Shown piece after piece: positions 26,075 to 34,636 of a DNA stretch of 64,000 nt. This DNA comes from Hydrogenimonas sp. (GTDB lineage Bacteria > Campylobacterota > Campylobacteria > Campylobacterales > Hydrogenimonadaceae): assembly GCA_003945285.1 (NCBI GenBank), contig AP019005.1, forward strand, positions 1,240,001 to 1,304,000. The letters run 5' to 3'. Below the pieces are notes generated by a model, which was not told where the DNA came from, did not search any database, and saw only the letters and a list, made by a program, of their open reading frames with translations. Both the position numbers and the translations under genes were made by a program. Numbering within the stretch: position 1 is the first letter of the stretch; each line of letters begins with the position of its first letter.

Positions 26075-26863
26075 TCAGCGCTTCAGGTTGTTGACTATCT
26101 GGAGCATCTCATCGCTGGTGGTTATCGCTTTCGAGTTCGCTTCGTATGCACGCTGTCCGGTTATCAGATCCGTCATCTCCTCGACAAGTTGAACGTTGCT
26201 CATCTCGACAAACCCCTGCCTGATCTGACCAAGCCCGTCGAGGCCGGGCACACCCTCTACGGGGTCGCCGGATGCGGAGGTGTTGATGTACAGGTTGTCT
26301 CCGAGAGAGTGGAGGCCTGCCGGATTGATGAAGTTGGTCAACTGTATCTGGGCAATATCCGTAGCCTCCTGCTGACCCGCCTGCAGTACCGAAACAGTAC
26401 CGTCCGCTCCTATGGAGATCGAAACCGCATCCTGCGGTATTACCACCTCCGGGGAGAGCGCATATCCGTCGGAGTTGACGATTGTTCCGGCAGCATCGAG
26501 TTTGAATGCCCCGTTTCTGGTATATGCCTGCGTACCGTCCGGCAGAAGAACCTTGAAGAAACCGTTGCCGGTGATCGCAAGGTCTAGGTTGTTACCGGTC
26601 TCTTTGAAGTTGCCCTGCGTGAACTGCTTCGCGATCGCCGTTGGACGCACTCCGAGGCCTATCGATATACCGGTAGGCGACTTCGTCTGTTCACTCGTCG
26701 ATGTTCCGGCATACTCCATGGTCTGGTACATTAGGTCGGCAAACTCCGCCCTCTGTTTTTTGTACCCTATTGTATTTACGTTGGCGATATTGTTCGATGT
26801 CGTGTCTATCTGGATCTGCTGCGCCATCATTCCTGTTGCGGACGTGTAGAGTGATCGTATCAT
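26075..26863 (-). CDS. flgG: Flagellar basal-body rod protein FlgG
   Basis: A 262-residue distal rod protein, close to the family length. The N-terminal rod signature 'SLYTSATGMMAQQIQIDTTSNNIANVNTIGYKK' and the C-terminal coiled region 'NVQLVEEMTDLITGQRAYEANSKAI' are both present. The internal 'GNNLDLAITGNGFFKV' motif is typical of FlgG/FlgE-type hook-rod proteins. It follows the FlgF-like gene by 21 nt and shares its sigma-54 promoter. It indicates a flagellated organism, in line with the chemoreceptor gene further on. Confidence 0.94.
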   Translation of the reverse strand: MIRSLYTSATGMMAQQIQIDTTSNNIANVNTIGYKKQRAEFADLMYQTMEYAGTSTSEQTKSPTGISIGLGVRPTAIAKQFTQGNFKETGNNLDLAITGNGFFKVLLPDGTQAYTRNGAFKLDAAGTIVNSDGYALSPEVVIPQDAVSISIGADGTVSVLQAGQQEATDIAQIQLTNFINPAGLHSLGDNLYINTSASGDPVEGVPGLDGLGQIRQGFVEMSNVQLVEEMTDLITGQRAYEANSKAITTSDEMLQIVNNLKR

Positions 26864-26884
26864 TCTTCATTCTCTCCTATCATC

Positions 26885-27721
26885 TTAAGCACGTATGGAT
26901 GCAAGTTTGTTGATCGCGTCGTTATTGAGATCGTCCATCTGCGCGTTCATGGCCTTCTGATACATCTCCACAAGACGGTTGGTCTCTATCAACTCGGTCA
27001 TCTGCCGCACGGGGTTTACATTGCTCTTCTCTATCATCCCCTGCCTGACGGCCGAAACATTGCGGGCTATATTCAGGTCGGACTCCTTCAACCCATCTCT
27101 CATGGTGAACAGATTTCCACCTTCAGGCACAAGCTCCTGCAAATCGTCTATTCGCACGACCATGATTGAGTCAACGTAGACAGGGGTATCCGGCGCCGTC
27201 CGGTCCATATACTCGACTCTGCCGCTACTGTCTATCTTTATGTTGTGAGCCTCGCCCGGGATAAAAAGAGGCTGACGGTTCTTGAAGTATCCGGAGGGGA
27301 GCAGAGGGTACCCCTCTTTCGTCACCATACGCCCCTTTTCGTCGAGTTGGAACGTACCGTCTCTCGTAAGCCTGATTCCGGCGGGGGTCTCGACCGCGAA
27401 GAAGAGATCGTTCTCGCCTAAGGCCAGGTCGAGAGGATTTCCCGTAGCCTCCATAGGTCCGGCCGAGAAGTCGGTGAACTCCTCCGTTATGTGCGGAACC
27501 CTGTTTATGGAGCGGTTGAGAAATGCCGCAGCCTCTTTTGTGTTGTTCTTAAGCGGAAGCTCATCTCTTCTCTCCTGATAGATACGCATAAAATCGCCTA
27601 TTATCTGATCTCTCTGTTTATAGCCGTTCGTATTGAGGTTCGCCAGGTTGTTGCTTATCTGGTCGAGCCTGTTGAACTGCGTAACCATCCCTCCGGTTAC
27701 GGAATAAAAACCGTTCTGCAT
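26885..27721 (-). CDS. flgF: Flagellar hook-basal body rod protein, FlgF-like
   Basis: A 278-residue protein homologous to the following FlgG: N-terminal 'FYSVTGGMVTQFNRLDQISNNLANLNTNGYKQ', central 'GNPLDLALGENDLFFAVETPAG', C-terminal 'SNVNPVRQMTELIETNRLVEMYQKAM'. FlgF is the proximal rod subunit; Campylobacterota often carry two FlgG-like genes in tandem, so the alternative name flgG2 is possible. Its start lies about 64 nt behind a sigma-54 promoter. Confidence 0.85.
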   Translation of the reverse strand: MQNGFYSVTGGMVTQFNRLDQISNNLANLNTNGYKQRDQIIGDFMRIYQERRDELPLKNNTKEAAAFLNRSINRVPHITEEFTDFSAGPMEATGNPLDLALGENDLFFAVETPAGIRLTRDGTFQLDEKGRMVTKEGYPLLPSGYFKNRQPLFIPGEAHNIKIDSSGRVEYMDRTAPDTPVYVDSIMVVRIDDLQELVPEGGNLFTMRDGLKESDLNIARNVSAVRQGMIEKSNVNPVRQMTELIETNRLVEMYQKAMNAQMDDLNNDAINKLASIRA

Positions 27722-27784
27722 TGATTAATCCTTTGCCGCCCGATCTATGGGTGAACCGGGCCTATGAGCAATCTACAACCGATC

Positions 27785-27801
27785 AAGCAAAATATGTTCC
27801 A
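27785..27801 (-). promoter_or_regulatory. Sigma-54 (RpoN) promoter of flgF-flgG
   Basis: The minus strand reads TGGAAC-ATATT-TTGCTT, with GG and GC exactly 10 nt apart, the -24/-12 arrangement of RpoN promoters. The start codon of flgF follows about 64 nt downstream of the -12 element. Rod and hook genes of Campylobacter and Helicobacter are known to depend on RpoN with the FlgSR system, which fits. Confidence 0.75.
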
Positions 27802-28118
27802 TATAGAATTTACCGACCATCGGACCCGAGTCGGCATCGAGGTCAGTAGATCGCCATACTGGTTATGTATGAACTCAATGATATAAAAAATTTTCCGACC
27901 GGGCTAAACAATACTTCTTATTGGCCGATTATACTTTCGGTGGCACTGACCGGGAGGTTTGATTCGATTTTGGAAAGTCCCCCCTTTTTCATCGATTCAG
28001 TTCCCTTTCTTTATTTTGTAATGTACAAACCTGCCCGGTCGGTGCCGATCCATGGAGCATCATATGCAAAAACCGCTTTTCCCCGACACCGGACCCTTGT
28101 CCCGTACCGCTCTTTTCA
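27802..28118. other. Intergenic stretch without recognisable content
   Basis: Between the sigma-54 promoter and the family C element no reading frame with a ribosome binding site, RNA gene or repeat was recognised on either strand. Confidence 0.5.
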
Positions 28119-28123
28119 TAAAA

Positions 28124-28286
28124 TCCAAATCTCGAAATAGAGATAGAAGAGCTCGTCACGACCGTTGCAGCCGTGCACTTTGGGGAAAACAGTCGACGCA
28201 GCTGACGGGTGCGCCTCAAATTTTCCCGAAACCGCCTGAGTACAAGCATCGCAATGATCTCAACACTGTTCTTTCCGGGATTTGGG
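28124..28286 (-). mobile_element. Family C non-autonomous element, copy 2
   Basis: A 163-bp element from TCCAAATCTCGAAATAGA to GGGATTTGGG, inverted relative to the copy at 14825. It is flanked by the exact 5-bp direct repeat TAAAA (28119-28123 and 28287-28291). Interior landmarks CGTCACGACCGTTGCAGCC, GGGTGCGCCTC and CGAAACCGCCTGA match the other copies on the opposite strand. It lies in the leader region upstream of rpoD, about 55 nt before its -10 box. Confidence 0.9.
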
Positions 28287-28340
28287 TAAAAGAGTACTGC
28301 GTATCCCAAGAGGTTAATCTATATTTTACGTTTCATTGGA

Positions 28341-28346
28341 TATAAT
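28341..28346 (+). promoter_or_regulatory. -10 box of rpoD
   Basis: TATAAT, preceded by a T-rich run (ATATTTTACGTTTC) and lying 34 nt before the rpoD start codon. A family C element ends about 55 nt upstream. Confidence 0.55.
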
Positions 28347-28380
28347 CGCCCTTACTCTCACGCAAGGAGTTTACCTCACT

Positions 28381-30207
28381 ATGACTGCCAAAGAGCTCAA
28401 TCAAGCACTTGAAAAGCTGTTCGAAGAACACAAAAACGAAAAATATATCACCTACGAAAAAATTGTCCAGATTTTTGAAAAACAGCCGACCCTGGCCCAG
28501 GCCAGGAATGTGCTTAAGCTTTCCAAAAAGTACGGCATCAAGATCATCACTTCAAGCGAACGGGCCATGCTTCTCAATATCGAAGAGGCCGAAAAGCGTG
28601 AGTCTGACAGACAGAAGCTGAGTGACGACACCCTCGAAGACGAGTTCGACTTCACGAGGGAGAAGGAGCTTCTTGAATGGTCCAGAAGCGACTCACCGGT
28701 AAGAATGTACCTCAGAGAGATGGGGCAGATTCCGCTTCTTACGAAAGAGGAGGAGATCGAGATCAGCAAGAAGATCGAGATGGGTGAAGATATCATACTC
28801 GACGCCATCTGCTCGGTACCCTATCTCATCGACTTCATTCTCGACTACAAAGAGCCTCTCATAAACCGGGAACGCCGTGTCAAAGAGCTCTTCAAAAGTT
28901 TTGAAGAGAGTGACTCGGACGACTCCGAGGAGGAGAGCGAAACTGCCAGAAAATCTTCGAAGGACAACAAGCGCGTTGCCAAAGTGGTGGAGACCTTCAA
29001 GGCGCTCGAAAAGGCGAAAAAGGATTGGATGAAGACCCTCGCGAAGAGTCCCGCCGAAGATGCCTCCGAAGAGGAGAAGTTTCACTACGAGCTGGTTCTC
29101 TCTTTCAAAAAGAAGGTGCTCAAAGAGCGTCTTCTGGATCTCGGACCCACCTCGAAACTGATAAACGAATTGGTCAAGGCGATGGAGACGGCTCTCAAAA
29201 GCGACGAAGGTTTCGACAAGGAGCTGAAGCGGCTTGAGTACCGACTGCCTCTTTTTAACGAGCAGCTCAGAGAGAACCACCGCAAAATTCTGGAAAACAT
29301 CGTCAATATGAGCAAAGAGGATATCGCGGCGGCCGTTCCGGAAGCTACGATGGTAAGCACATATCTGCAGATAAAGAAACTTTTCCAGACGAAAGAGGCG
29401 AGCAAAGACAGCTTCAACCTCGACCCGGAGAAGCTGCAGGAGATTCTGGAGCAGATAAAGCGCGGAAAGAAGATCTCCGAAGAGGCGAAAACGAGAATGG
29501 CCAAATCGAACCTCAGGCTGGTCGTCTCCATAGCCAAAAGATACACCAACCGCGGTCTCCCTTTCCTTGACCTGATACAGGAGGGGAACATCGGACTGAT
29601 GAAGGCTGTGGACAAGTTCGAGTACAAGAAGGGCTACAAGTTTTCGACATACGCTACATGGTGGATCAGGCAGACAATCAGCCGCGCCATAGCTGACCAG
29701 GCCAGAACTATCAGGATACCGATCCACATGATCGAGACTATAAACCGCATAAACAAGATCATGCGCAAACATCTGCAGGAGACAGGTAAAGAACCGGATG
29801 TCGAAACGATAGCAAAAGATGTGGGACTCAGCGTCGACAAGGTAAAAAACGTCATAAAGATCACGAAAGAGCCTGTAAGCCTGGAGGCCCCCGTAGGGAG
29901 CGAAGAGGATGGCCGGTTCGGCGACTTCATCGAGGACAAGAGTTCGGCAAGCCCTATGGAGTCGGTTCTGAAGGAGGACCTGAAGCACCAGATAGACGAT
30001 GTTCTGGATCAGCTCAACGAGAGGGAGAAGGCGGTGATCTGTATGCGTTTCGGACTTATGAAAGATGAGAGCGACCGCACACTGGAAGAGATAGGCAAAG
30101 AGCTCAATGTTACACGCGAAAGGGTGCGGCAGATAGAGAGCAGCGCCATAAAGAAACTCAAACATCCGAAAGTCGGACGGAAACTTAAGAACTATATCGA
30201 AGAGTGA
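28381..30207 (+). CDS. rpoD: RNA polymerase primary sigma factor RpoD
   Basis: A 608-residue sigma-70. ATG 28381 follows AAGGAG; an in-frame ATG at 28336 lies upstream of the -10 box and is excluded. Region 1.2 is at '[17 protein letters not shown]', followed by a long charged non-conserved region. Regions 2.1-2.4 are '[27 protein letters not shown]' through '[16 protein letters not shown]', region 3 includes '[13 protein letters not shown]', and region 4.2 is '[19 protein letters not shown]'. It directs housekeeping transcription. The downstream gene starts within its stop codon. Confidence 0.97.
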   Translation: MTAKELNQALEKLFEEHKNEKYITYEKIVQIFEKQPTLAQARNVLKLSKKYGIKIITSSERAMLLNIEEAEKRESDRQKLSDDTLEDEFDFTREKELLEWSRSDSPVRMYLREMGQIPLLTKEEEIEISKKIEMGEDIILDAICSVPYLIDFILDYKEPLINRERRVKELFKSFEESDSDDSEEESETARKSSKDNKRVAKVVETFKALEKAKKDWMKTLAKSPAEDASEEEKFHYELVLSFKKKVLKERLLDLGPTSKLINELVKAMETALKSDEGFDKELKRLEYRLPLFNEQLRENHRKILENIVNMSKEDIAAAVPEATMVSTYLQIKKLFQTKEASKDSFNLDPEKLQEILEQIKRGKKISEEAKTRMAKSNLRLVVSIAKRYTNRGLPFLDLIQEGNIGLMKAVDKFEYKKGYKFSTYATWWIRQTISRAIADQARTIRIPIHMIETINRINKIMRKHLQETGKEPDVETIAKDVGLSVDKVKNVIKITKEPVSLEAPVGSEEDGRFGDFIEDKSSASPMESVLKEDLKHQIDDVLDQLNEREKAVICMRFGLMKDESDRTLEEIGKELNVTRERVRQIESSAIKKLKHPKVGRKLKNYIEE

Positions 30208-30896
30208 TGGAATTTCTAGAGAAGTGGATCGAGTATGATTACAATCCTTGGATCCTTTTCGACAGTAACGGAAGGGTAAAGACACTCAACCAGGAGGCCC
30301 AGTTTCTCCTGGCTGAGGTGACCGTAAAGGAGATTTTCGACCTCGCCGTAGCTTACGCCAATGTCTCATACGGCTTCAAAACCACTATGCTCGACCTCTC
30401 TTACGGAAGATATGAATTTTTCGGCATAATGGTCGGATACGAGGATAACGACAACATAGCCATACGACTCTACCAGAAACCCCCTGAAAGAATTAGCGAT
30501 CCCCATCTGGGCGACATGAGCCTTCACAACATCTACACTCTGATAGATCTGGCAATCAGCACGAGCTCCATCAGCCGCCGTCACGGTTTTACCACATCTT
30601 TCGACCCGACCTTTCCCGACATGAAGATACATCCGGAAGAGTTCGTTAAACTCCTGACAGAAATTTTCCGATGCTTCAGGGACAGTGAGCCGGTAGAGAT
30701 CAAGATGACACTCAAAACAGGTGAAACCCTGAAGTTCGAAAAGAGGCGCTACCCGATATTCCAGATATCGGTAAAGGGTGATCTAGACGAGTCGTGCAAC
30801 ATATCTTCGCTGAGCGGACCGGCGAAGAGGCTAAACGGTTACATAGCCAGGAAAGAGAACCGTATACTGCTGGAGGCACCTCTCATTTCGGAGTGA
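30207..30896 (+). CDS. PAS-like protein of unknown function, co-transcribed with rpoD
   Basis: A 229-residue protein that starts at ATG 30207, overlapping the rpoD stop codon (TGATG). Residues about 8-95 look PAS-like (YNPWILFDSNGRVKTLNQEA...LLAEVT...). The C-terminal half could be a degenerate kinase-type dimer domain with no ATPase. It has no membrane segment or catalytic motif I recognise. I believe this gene is conserved behind rpoD in several Campylobacterota, but that is recollection. The tight coupling to rpoD suggests a role linked to sigma factor or stress control. Confidence 0.65.
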   Translation: MEFLEKWIEYDYNPWILFDSNGRVKTLNQEAQFLLAEVTVKEIFDLAVAYANVSYGFKTTMLDLSYGRYEFFGIMVGYEDNDNIAIRLYQKPPERISDPHLGDMSLHNIYTLIDLAISTSSISRRHGFTTSFDPTFPDMKIHPEEFVKLLTEIFRCFRDSEPVEIKMTLKTGETLKFEKRRYPIFQISVKGDLDESCNISSLSGPAKRLNGYIARKENRILLEAPLISE

Positions 30897-30901
30897 ATGG
30901 G

Positions 30902-31011
30902 CTTACCCAAAACCGTTCCAGCCGTCACAGCGCCCAACACCCCTGCGGTTTTTGGATATTTTCCGGCGTCCCGCGCGGCAGATCGCGTTCGGCGTGCCGA
31001 TTTTGGGTAAG
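30902..31011 (-). repeat. Diverged family A-related element
   Basis: A 110-bp stretch bounded by perfect inverted repeats CTTACCCAAAA (30902-30912) and TTTTGGGTAAG (31001-31011). Its right part (GATATTTTCCGGCGTCCCGC, then CGGCGTGCCGA) aligns with the core of family A copy 1 (GATATTTTGCAGCGTCCCGC). Both termini carry the same change (CCC for CGC), so this may be a sub-family rather than simple decay. No clear target duplication was found. It begins six bases after the stop of the preceding gene. Confidence 0.65.
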
Positions 31012-31066
31012 GGTAACGGAGCAGAACTCACCGGCAGATGTTCCATATTCGCGTTATATCGGCCGG

Positions 31067-31591
31067 TCACCTACGGTTCATGAACCACAAAACGGCAGCT
31101 GCCGTCAAAGGGGCCGCCCCTGCTCCAAAGAGATAACTCACAGGCTCGAAAATATCCGAAGAGATAAGTGTGAAAACCGCGTAGACCAAAACGGCATAGG
31201 CTCCAAACCTGTAGAGCGACAGTGCCGGTCTGGCTGTTTTCAAAAAAGTTTTGAAGTCGACTCCTCTCTTTTTGAGCTTTCTCTTCTCATCTTTGAAGAG
31301 ACTGGCCGCATCTTCGGTCACCTCTTCAGGCAGATCCTCCTCCCATAGGCCGAAGCGGTCGTCTATACGATCGGTCTCATCCTGCAGATCGTGGTGCGGC
31401 CTGCTCTGTGCACTCCCCTGAACCATCTGCCAGTAACCGAAACTGCTTGCCGCAAGAACCAGAGCGGCACTGAAGAGGCCTGTTTCGAAGTTTGTAAATG
31501 AGCTTTCACCGAACATCGTGAAGGTGACCGCACCGCCTGCAAGCGCGATCAGGGCCAAAGCGGCCGCAACCGCTCTAATCTTCGTCCTCAT
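31067..31591 (-). CDS. Uncharacterised membrane protein
   Basis: A 174-residue protein with two hydrophobic segments near the N-terminus (about 7-25 and 38-58), a charged cytoplasmic-type middle (DETDRIDDRFGLWEEDLPEE...KKRGVDFKTF), and two more near the C-terminus (about 130-148 and 152-170). No family is recognised. It overlaps the AtpZ-like gene by 17 nt and is the last gene of a hemL operon. Confidence 0.75.
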   Translation of the reverse strand: MRTKIRAVAAALALIALAGGAVTFTMFGESSFTNFETGLFSAALVLAASSFGYWQMVQGSAQSRPHHDLQDETDRIDDRFGLWEEDLPEEVTEDAASLFKDEKRKLKKRGVDFKTFLKTARPALSLYRFGAYAVLVYAVFTLISSDIFEPVSYLFGAGAAPLTAAAVLWFMNRR

Positions 31592-31862
31592 CCCGGCTTC
31601 TATAGTCCCTGTACCTTGGATCTTTTTTCAGCTCCTCGAGGGACTTCATCTGCTTTTTGTACGCCTTGTAGACGTTGAGAACGGCTGCGGCAACTCCCCA
31701 GAACACCCCGAGCCAGAAGAGCCACTCGTAACCGAAAAGCTTCTTCATCCCTATTCCGAGGCCCACGCCTATCACTACGGCAACAACCATGGAGATGCCG
31801 AGTGACAGGTCGCTTGCCCCCTCTATAACCTTTTTGACTTTTGGCTTCTCCTCTTCGGCCAT
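31575..31862 (-). CDS. AtpZ/AtpI-family small membrane protein
   Basis: A 95-residue protein with two membrane hairpin segments (about 20-38 and 46-64), a lysine-rich N-terminus (EEKPKVKKV) and a charged tail (DPRYRDYRSRDEDED). Size and layout match the AtpZ/AtpI family, which in other bacteria is encoded beside ATP synthase genes and linked to magnesium transport or c-ring assembly. Here it overlaps hemL by one base and no atp genes are present, so the assignment is by topology and short motifs only. Confidence 0.65.
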   Translation of the reverse strand: MAEEEKPKVKKVIEGASDLSLGISMVVAVVIGVGLGIGMKKLFGYEWLFWLGVFWGVAAAVLNVYKAYKKQMKSLEELKKDPRYRDYRSRDEDED

Positions 31863-33145
31863 CAGAGAGCACCCATCACTTCATGCGCGTTGCGGATAGT
31901 CTCGTCTATCATCGCTTCCGTGATTTTGGTAGATATGAAACCGGTTTCGAACTGGCTGCATGCGAAGTAGAACCCTCTGTCGAGCATCGCCCCGTGGAAC
32001 TTCGCGAAGCGCTCCGTATCGCTCGCGAGAGCGTCGTCGAAGTTTTTTACCGGTTTGTCGTTGAAGAAGAAGCCGAACATACTCCCTCTCACATCGACCT
32101 GGAGCGGTATATCGTGTGCCTCCGCCGCCGATTTGAAACCGTTCATCAATCTTTCGGCACGCATCTGGAGAATCTCATAGATCGCCAGGTCGGCTTTGAG
32201 CTGCCTTATCTGTGCAAGGCCGGCAGCCATTGCGACGGGGTTTCCGCTCAGTGTTCCCGCCTGGTAGACCGGCCCCTCGGGACTGAGCATCGCCATAATA
32301 TCCGCCCGTCCGCCGAAAGCTCCTACAGGCATACCTCCGCCGATCACTTTTCCAAGTGTAACGAGGTCCGGCTTGACGCTGCTGATTCCCTGTGCTCCGG
32401 TGAGCGAAGCCCTGAAGCCGCTCATGACCTCATCGAATAGCAGAAGGGCACCGTGCTCGTCGCACAGCTCTCTCAGCTGCTGAAGGAAACTCTCCTCGGC
32501 CGGTACGAGCCCCATATTTCCGGCGATGGGCTCTATGACTACACAGGCGATATCCGAACTGGCTTCAAAGCAGGCCTTTACACTTTCGATATCGTTGTAG
32601 TCGGCAAGCAGAGTATGTTTCGCAAAGTCCGCCGGAACGCCGGGTGAGTTTGGAGAGCCGAAGGTTACGGCGCCGCTGCCCGCCTGAACCAACAGGGAAT
32701 CGCTGTGTCCGTGATAGCAGCCCTTGAACTTCACGATGTCGTCCCGTCCGGTAAAGCCCCGCGCAAGGCGTATGGCGCTCATAACCGCTTCAGTACCGCT
32801 GTTTACGAAACGAACCTTGTCGATAGCGGGAAAGAGGGATACGATCTCCTCCGCAAGCTCGGTCTCCAGCACCGTAGGCGCACCGAAGCTGAGCCCCTTT
32901 CTCGCAGTCTCTATGACGGCCGCCTCTACCTCCGGATCACAGTGGCCGAAGATGAGCGGCCCCCAGCTCTGAACATAGTCCACATACCTGTTTCCGTCGA
33001 TATCGACCAGGTAGGCCCCTTCGCCGCAATCTATGAAGGGCGGTGTACCTCCTACGCTTCCGAATGCCCTGACGGGTGAGTCAACCCCGCCGGGAATAAC
33101 CTTTTTTGCCTCTTCGTATGCCGCAATGCTTCTTGTATGCTTCAT
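31862..33145 (-). CDS. hemL: Glutamate-1-semialdehyde 2,1-aminomutase
   Basis: A 427-residue PLP enzyme. Translation from ATG 33145 follows GCGAGGA at suitable spacing; up to six residues more are possible upstream. The N-terminal '[22 protein letters not shown]' is characteristic of the family, as are '[17 protein letters not shown]' and the PLP lysine in '[19 protein letters not shown]'. It makes 5-aminolevulinate in the C5 haem pathway, consistent with the many c-type cytochromes in this window. The operon continues with the AtpZ-like and membrane protein genes. Confidence 0.96.
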   Translation of the reverse strand: MKHTRSIAAYEEAKKVIPGGVDSPVRAFGSVGGTPPFIDCGEGAYLVDIDGNRYVDYVQSWGPLIFGHCDPEVEAAVIETARKGLSFGAPTVLETELAEEIVSLFPAIDKVRFVNSGTEAVMSAIRLARGFTGRDDIVKFKGCYHGHSDSLLVQAGSGAVTFGSPNSPGVPADFAKHTLLADYNDIESVKACFEASSDIACVVIEPIAGNMGLVPAEESFLQQLRELCDEHGALLLFDEVMSGFRASLTGAQGISSVKPDLVTLGKVIGGGMPVGAFGGRADIMAMLSPEGPVYQAGTLSGNPVAMAAGLAQIRQLKADLAIYEILQMRAERLMNGFKSAAEAHDIPLQVDVRGSMFGFFFNDKPVKNFDDALASDTERFAKFHGAMLDRGFYFACSQFETGFISTKITEAMIDETIRNAHEVMGAL

Positions 33146-33174
33146 CATCAATCCTCGCATCAAATTTTGGGCCT

Positions 33175-33180
33175 ATTATA
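33175..33180 (-). promoter_or_regulatory. -10 box of the hemL operon
   Basis: The minus strand reads TATAAT, 30 nt before the hemL start codon. There is no usable -35 box at the right distance. Confidence 0.45.
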
Positions 33181-33457
33181 GGTCAACAACGGTTAAGATG
33201 AAATTATGGGCACCTCTAAAAACCCTTCTCCGCTATAGCTCTGCAAGCTTTTGCAGACCAAGTACCGCGACTCGGTACCGGCGGGGAAAATTGTAAAATT
33301 ATGCCATTCAGAGTTCAAAACGCGGCGGCGGAGACCTAAAAACCGCAGATTTCTGCGTAACTACGATACCGGCTGTTTTCCCTGCTTTCCGTTTTCGTTC
33401 AGATCGCAATGAGAAATAATTTCCACTATCCTCTTTTCATATGTTTCAAGTATGAAA
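33181..33457. other. Intergenic stretch without clear content
   Basis: No gene was recognised. A few short phrases (CACCTCTAAAAACCC, CGCAGATTTCTGCG) resemble fragments of the repeats elsewhere in the window or small palindromes, but no termini are visible. Confidence 0.45.
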
Positions 33458-33462
33458 TTACA

Positions 33463-33626
33463 CTCAAATCTCGAAATAGAGTAGTTTGAAATCGTTGCGA
33501 TACTTGCGGTCAGGCGGTTTCGGGAAAATTTGAGGTACACCCGTCAGATACGTCGGCGGTTTTCCTCAAAGTGCACGGCTGCAATGATCGTATCGGGTTC
33601 TTCTATACTCTATTTCGAGATTTGGA
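33463..33626 (+). mobile_element. Family C non-autonomous element, copy 3
   Basis: A 164-bp element from CTCAAATCTCGAAATAGA to TCTATTTCGAGATTTGGA, in the same orientation as the copy at 14825. It is flanked by the exact 5-bp direct repeat TTACA (33458-33462 and 33627-33631). The interior TTGAAATCGTTGCGAT, GGCGGTTTCGGGAAAATTTG and GGCTGCAATGATCG is nearly identical to copy 1. It lies between hemL and the TonB gene, ending 72 nt before the latter. Confidence 0.92.
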
Positions 33627-33698
33627 TTACAGTGAATTTATCGGGTAAATTTCGATTTATGTCATAATTCCCGTTTTAGAGAGACTTACTGGAGACGA

Positions 33699-34628
33699 AT
33701 GAACAGGCGAAAAAGTGTAACACTTCTTATTTCCATCTCTATACATACTCTTATCTTTGCCCTTACGTGGTATCTTCTGCATAAAACTGAAGAGAAAGTA
33801 CTCACCTCTAGCGCCGCCAAAAGGGTGGAGCTCTCACTCCAGGAGTTCGTAACAGACCCGGGCGCACGGGCGTTACCTGAAAAGAGTCCGCCTACACCTG
33901 CGGCCAAAGCTTCGGTTCCGAGCAAAATTAAAGAACCGAAAAGAGCCGAAAAACCAAAGCCAAAACCAAAACCAAAGAGTGCAGAAAAGGCCGAGACTGT
34001 AAAAAAGAGTACCGAAAAACCGGTAGAAAAAGAGAGGAGTGGGGAGTTTCCTACGGCTGAAAAGAGAGTGCCAGAGAAGATAAAAAAGAGTACTCAGCCA
34101 AAACCGCAAGAGGTTCCAAAAGAGAAAATAGCCGCAAAAGAGAGGAGAAAAGATGAGGAAAAAACAGAAGAGATGAAGAGCTCTCCGCTCTCCAGGCTGG
34201 CCGGTTCACTCGGAACCCCATCCATGCCGGCCTCCGCACCTCAACCGCCGTCTATCGCAGATATATCCGACGCCCTCTCCGATCGTGAGTTCAAAGCGCT
34301 CTACAAAGATGACTTCGACCGCTTCACTCCCGAGCAGAAGAGGTTCATAAAGGACAATCTATCGAGGATACAGGGTATAACCCAGCACTACCTGACGATC
34401 AGAGGCTACCCGTATGTGGCCGCAAGATTGGGACAGCAGGGGATGAACATCGTCGAATTCGATCTTCATCCCAACGGAGATATAAGCGGGCTGAAGGTAC
34501 TGAAAGGTGCGGGATTCGAGGAGTTGGACAAAAACTCACTCGATACGATCAAGACGGCGTACAAAGACTACCCGCGCCCCCGGGAGACGACGAAGATACG
34601 CTTCTACATCTACTACCGTCTCTATTGA
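33699..34628 (+). CDS. TonB-family energy transducer
   Basis: A 309-residue protein. One N-terminal membrane anchor (residues about 8-26, VTLLISISIHTLIFALTW, with the SxxxH pattern of TonB) is followed by a long Lys/Pro/Glu-rich spacer (about 65-165, including KPKPKPKPK). The C-terminal domain (about 240-309) has TonB phrasing 'YP..A...G..G...V.F.l..nG.i..l.v...SGf..LD..al..i'. It couples the proton motive force to outer membrane receptors such as the one at the window start. No exbB or exbD is adjacent, so it must use a complex encoded elsewhere. Confidence 0.85.
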   Translation: MNRRKSVTLLISISIHTLIFALTWYLLHKTEEKVLTSSAAKRVELSLQEFVTDPGARALPEKSPPTPAAKASVPSKIKEPKRAEKPKPKPKPKSAEKAETVKKSTEKPVEKERSGEFPTAEKRVPEKIKKSTQPKPQEVPKEKIAAKERRKDEEKTEEMKSSPLSRLAGSLGTPSMPASAPQPPSIADISDALSDREFKALYKDDFDRFTPEQKRFIKDNLSRIQGITQHYLTIRGYPYVAARLGQQGMNIVEFDLHPNGDISGLKVLKGAGFEELDKNSLDTIKTAYKDYPRPRETTKIRFYIYYRLY

Positions 34629-34636
34629 TGCCGGCT

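Noticed and set aside
28693-30285. A 530-codon minus-strand open frame opposite rpoD
   Set aside because: rpoD is unmistakable on the plus strand. The antisense translation has no recognisable motif and arises from codon bias.
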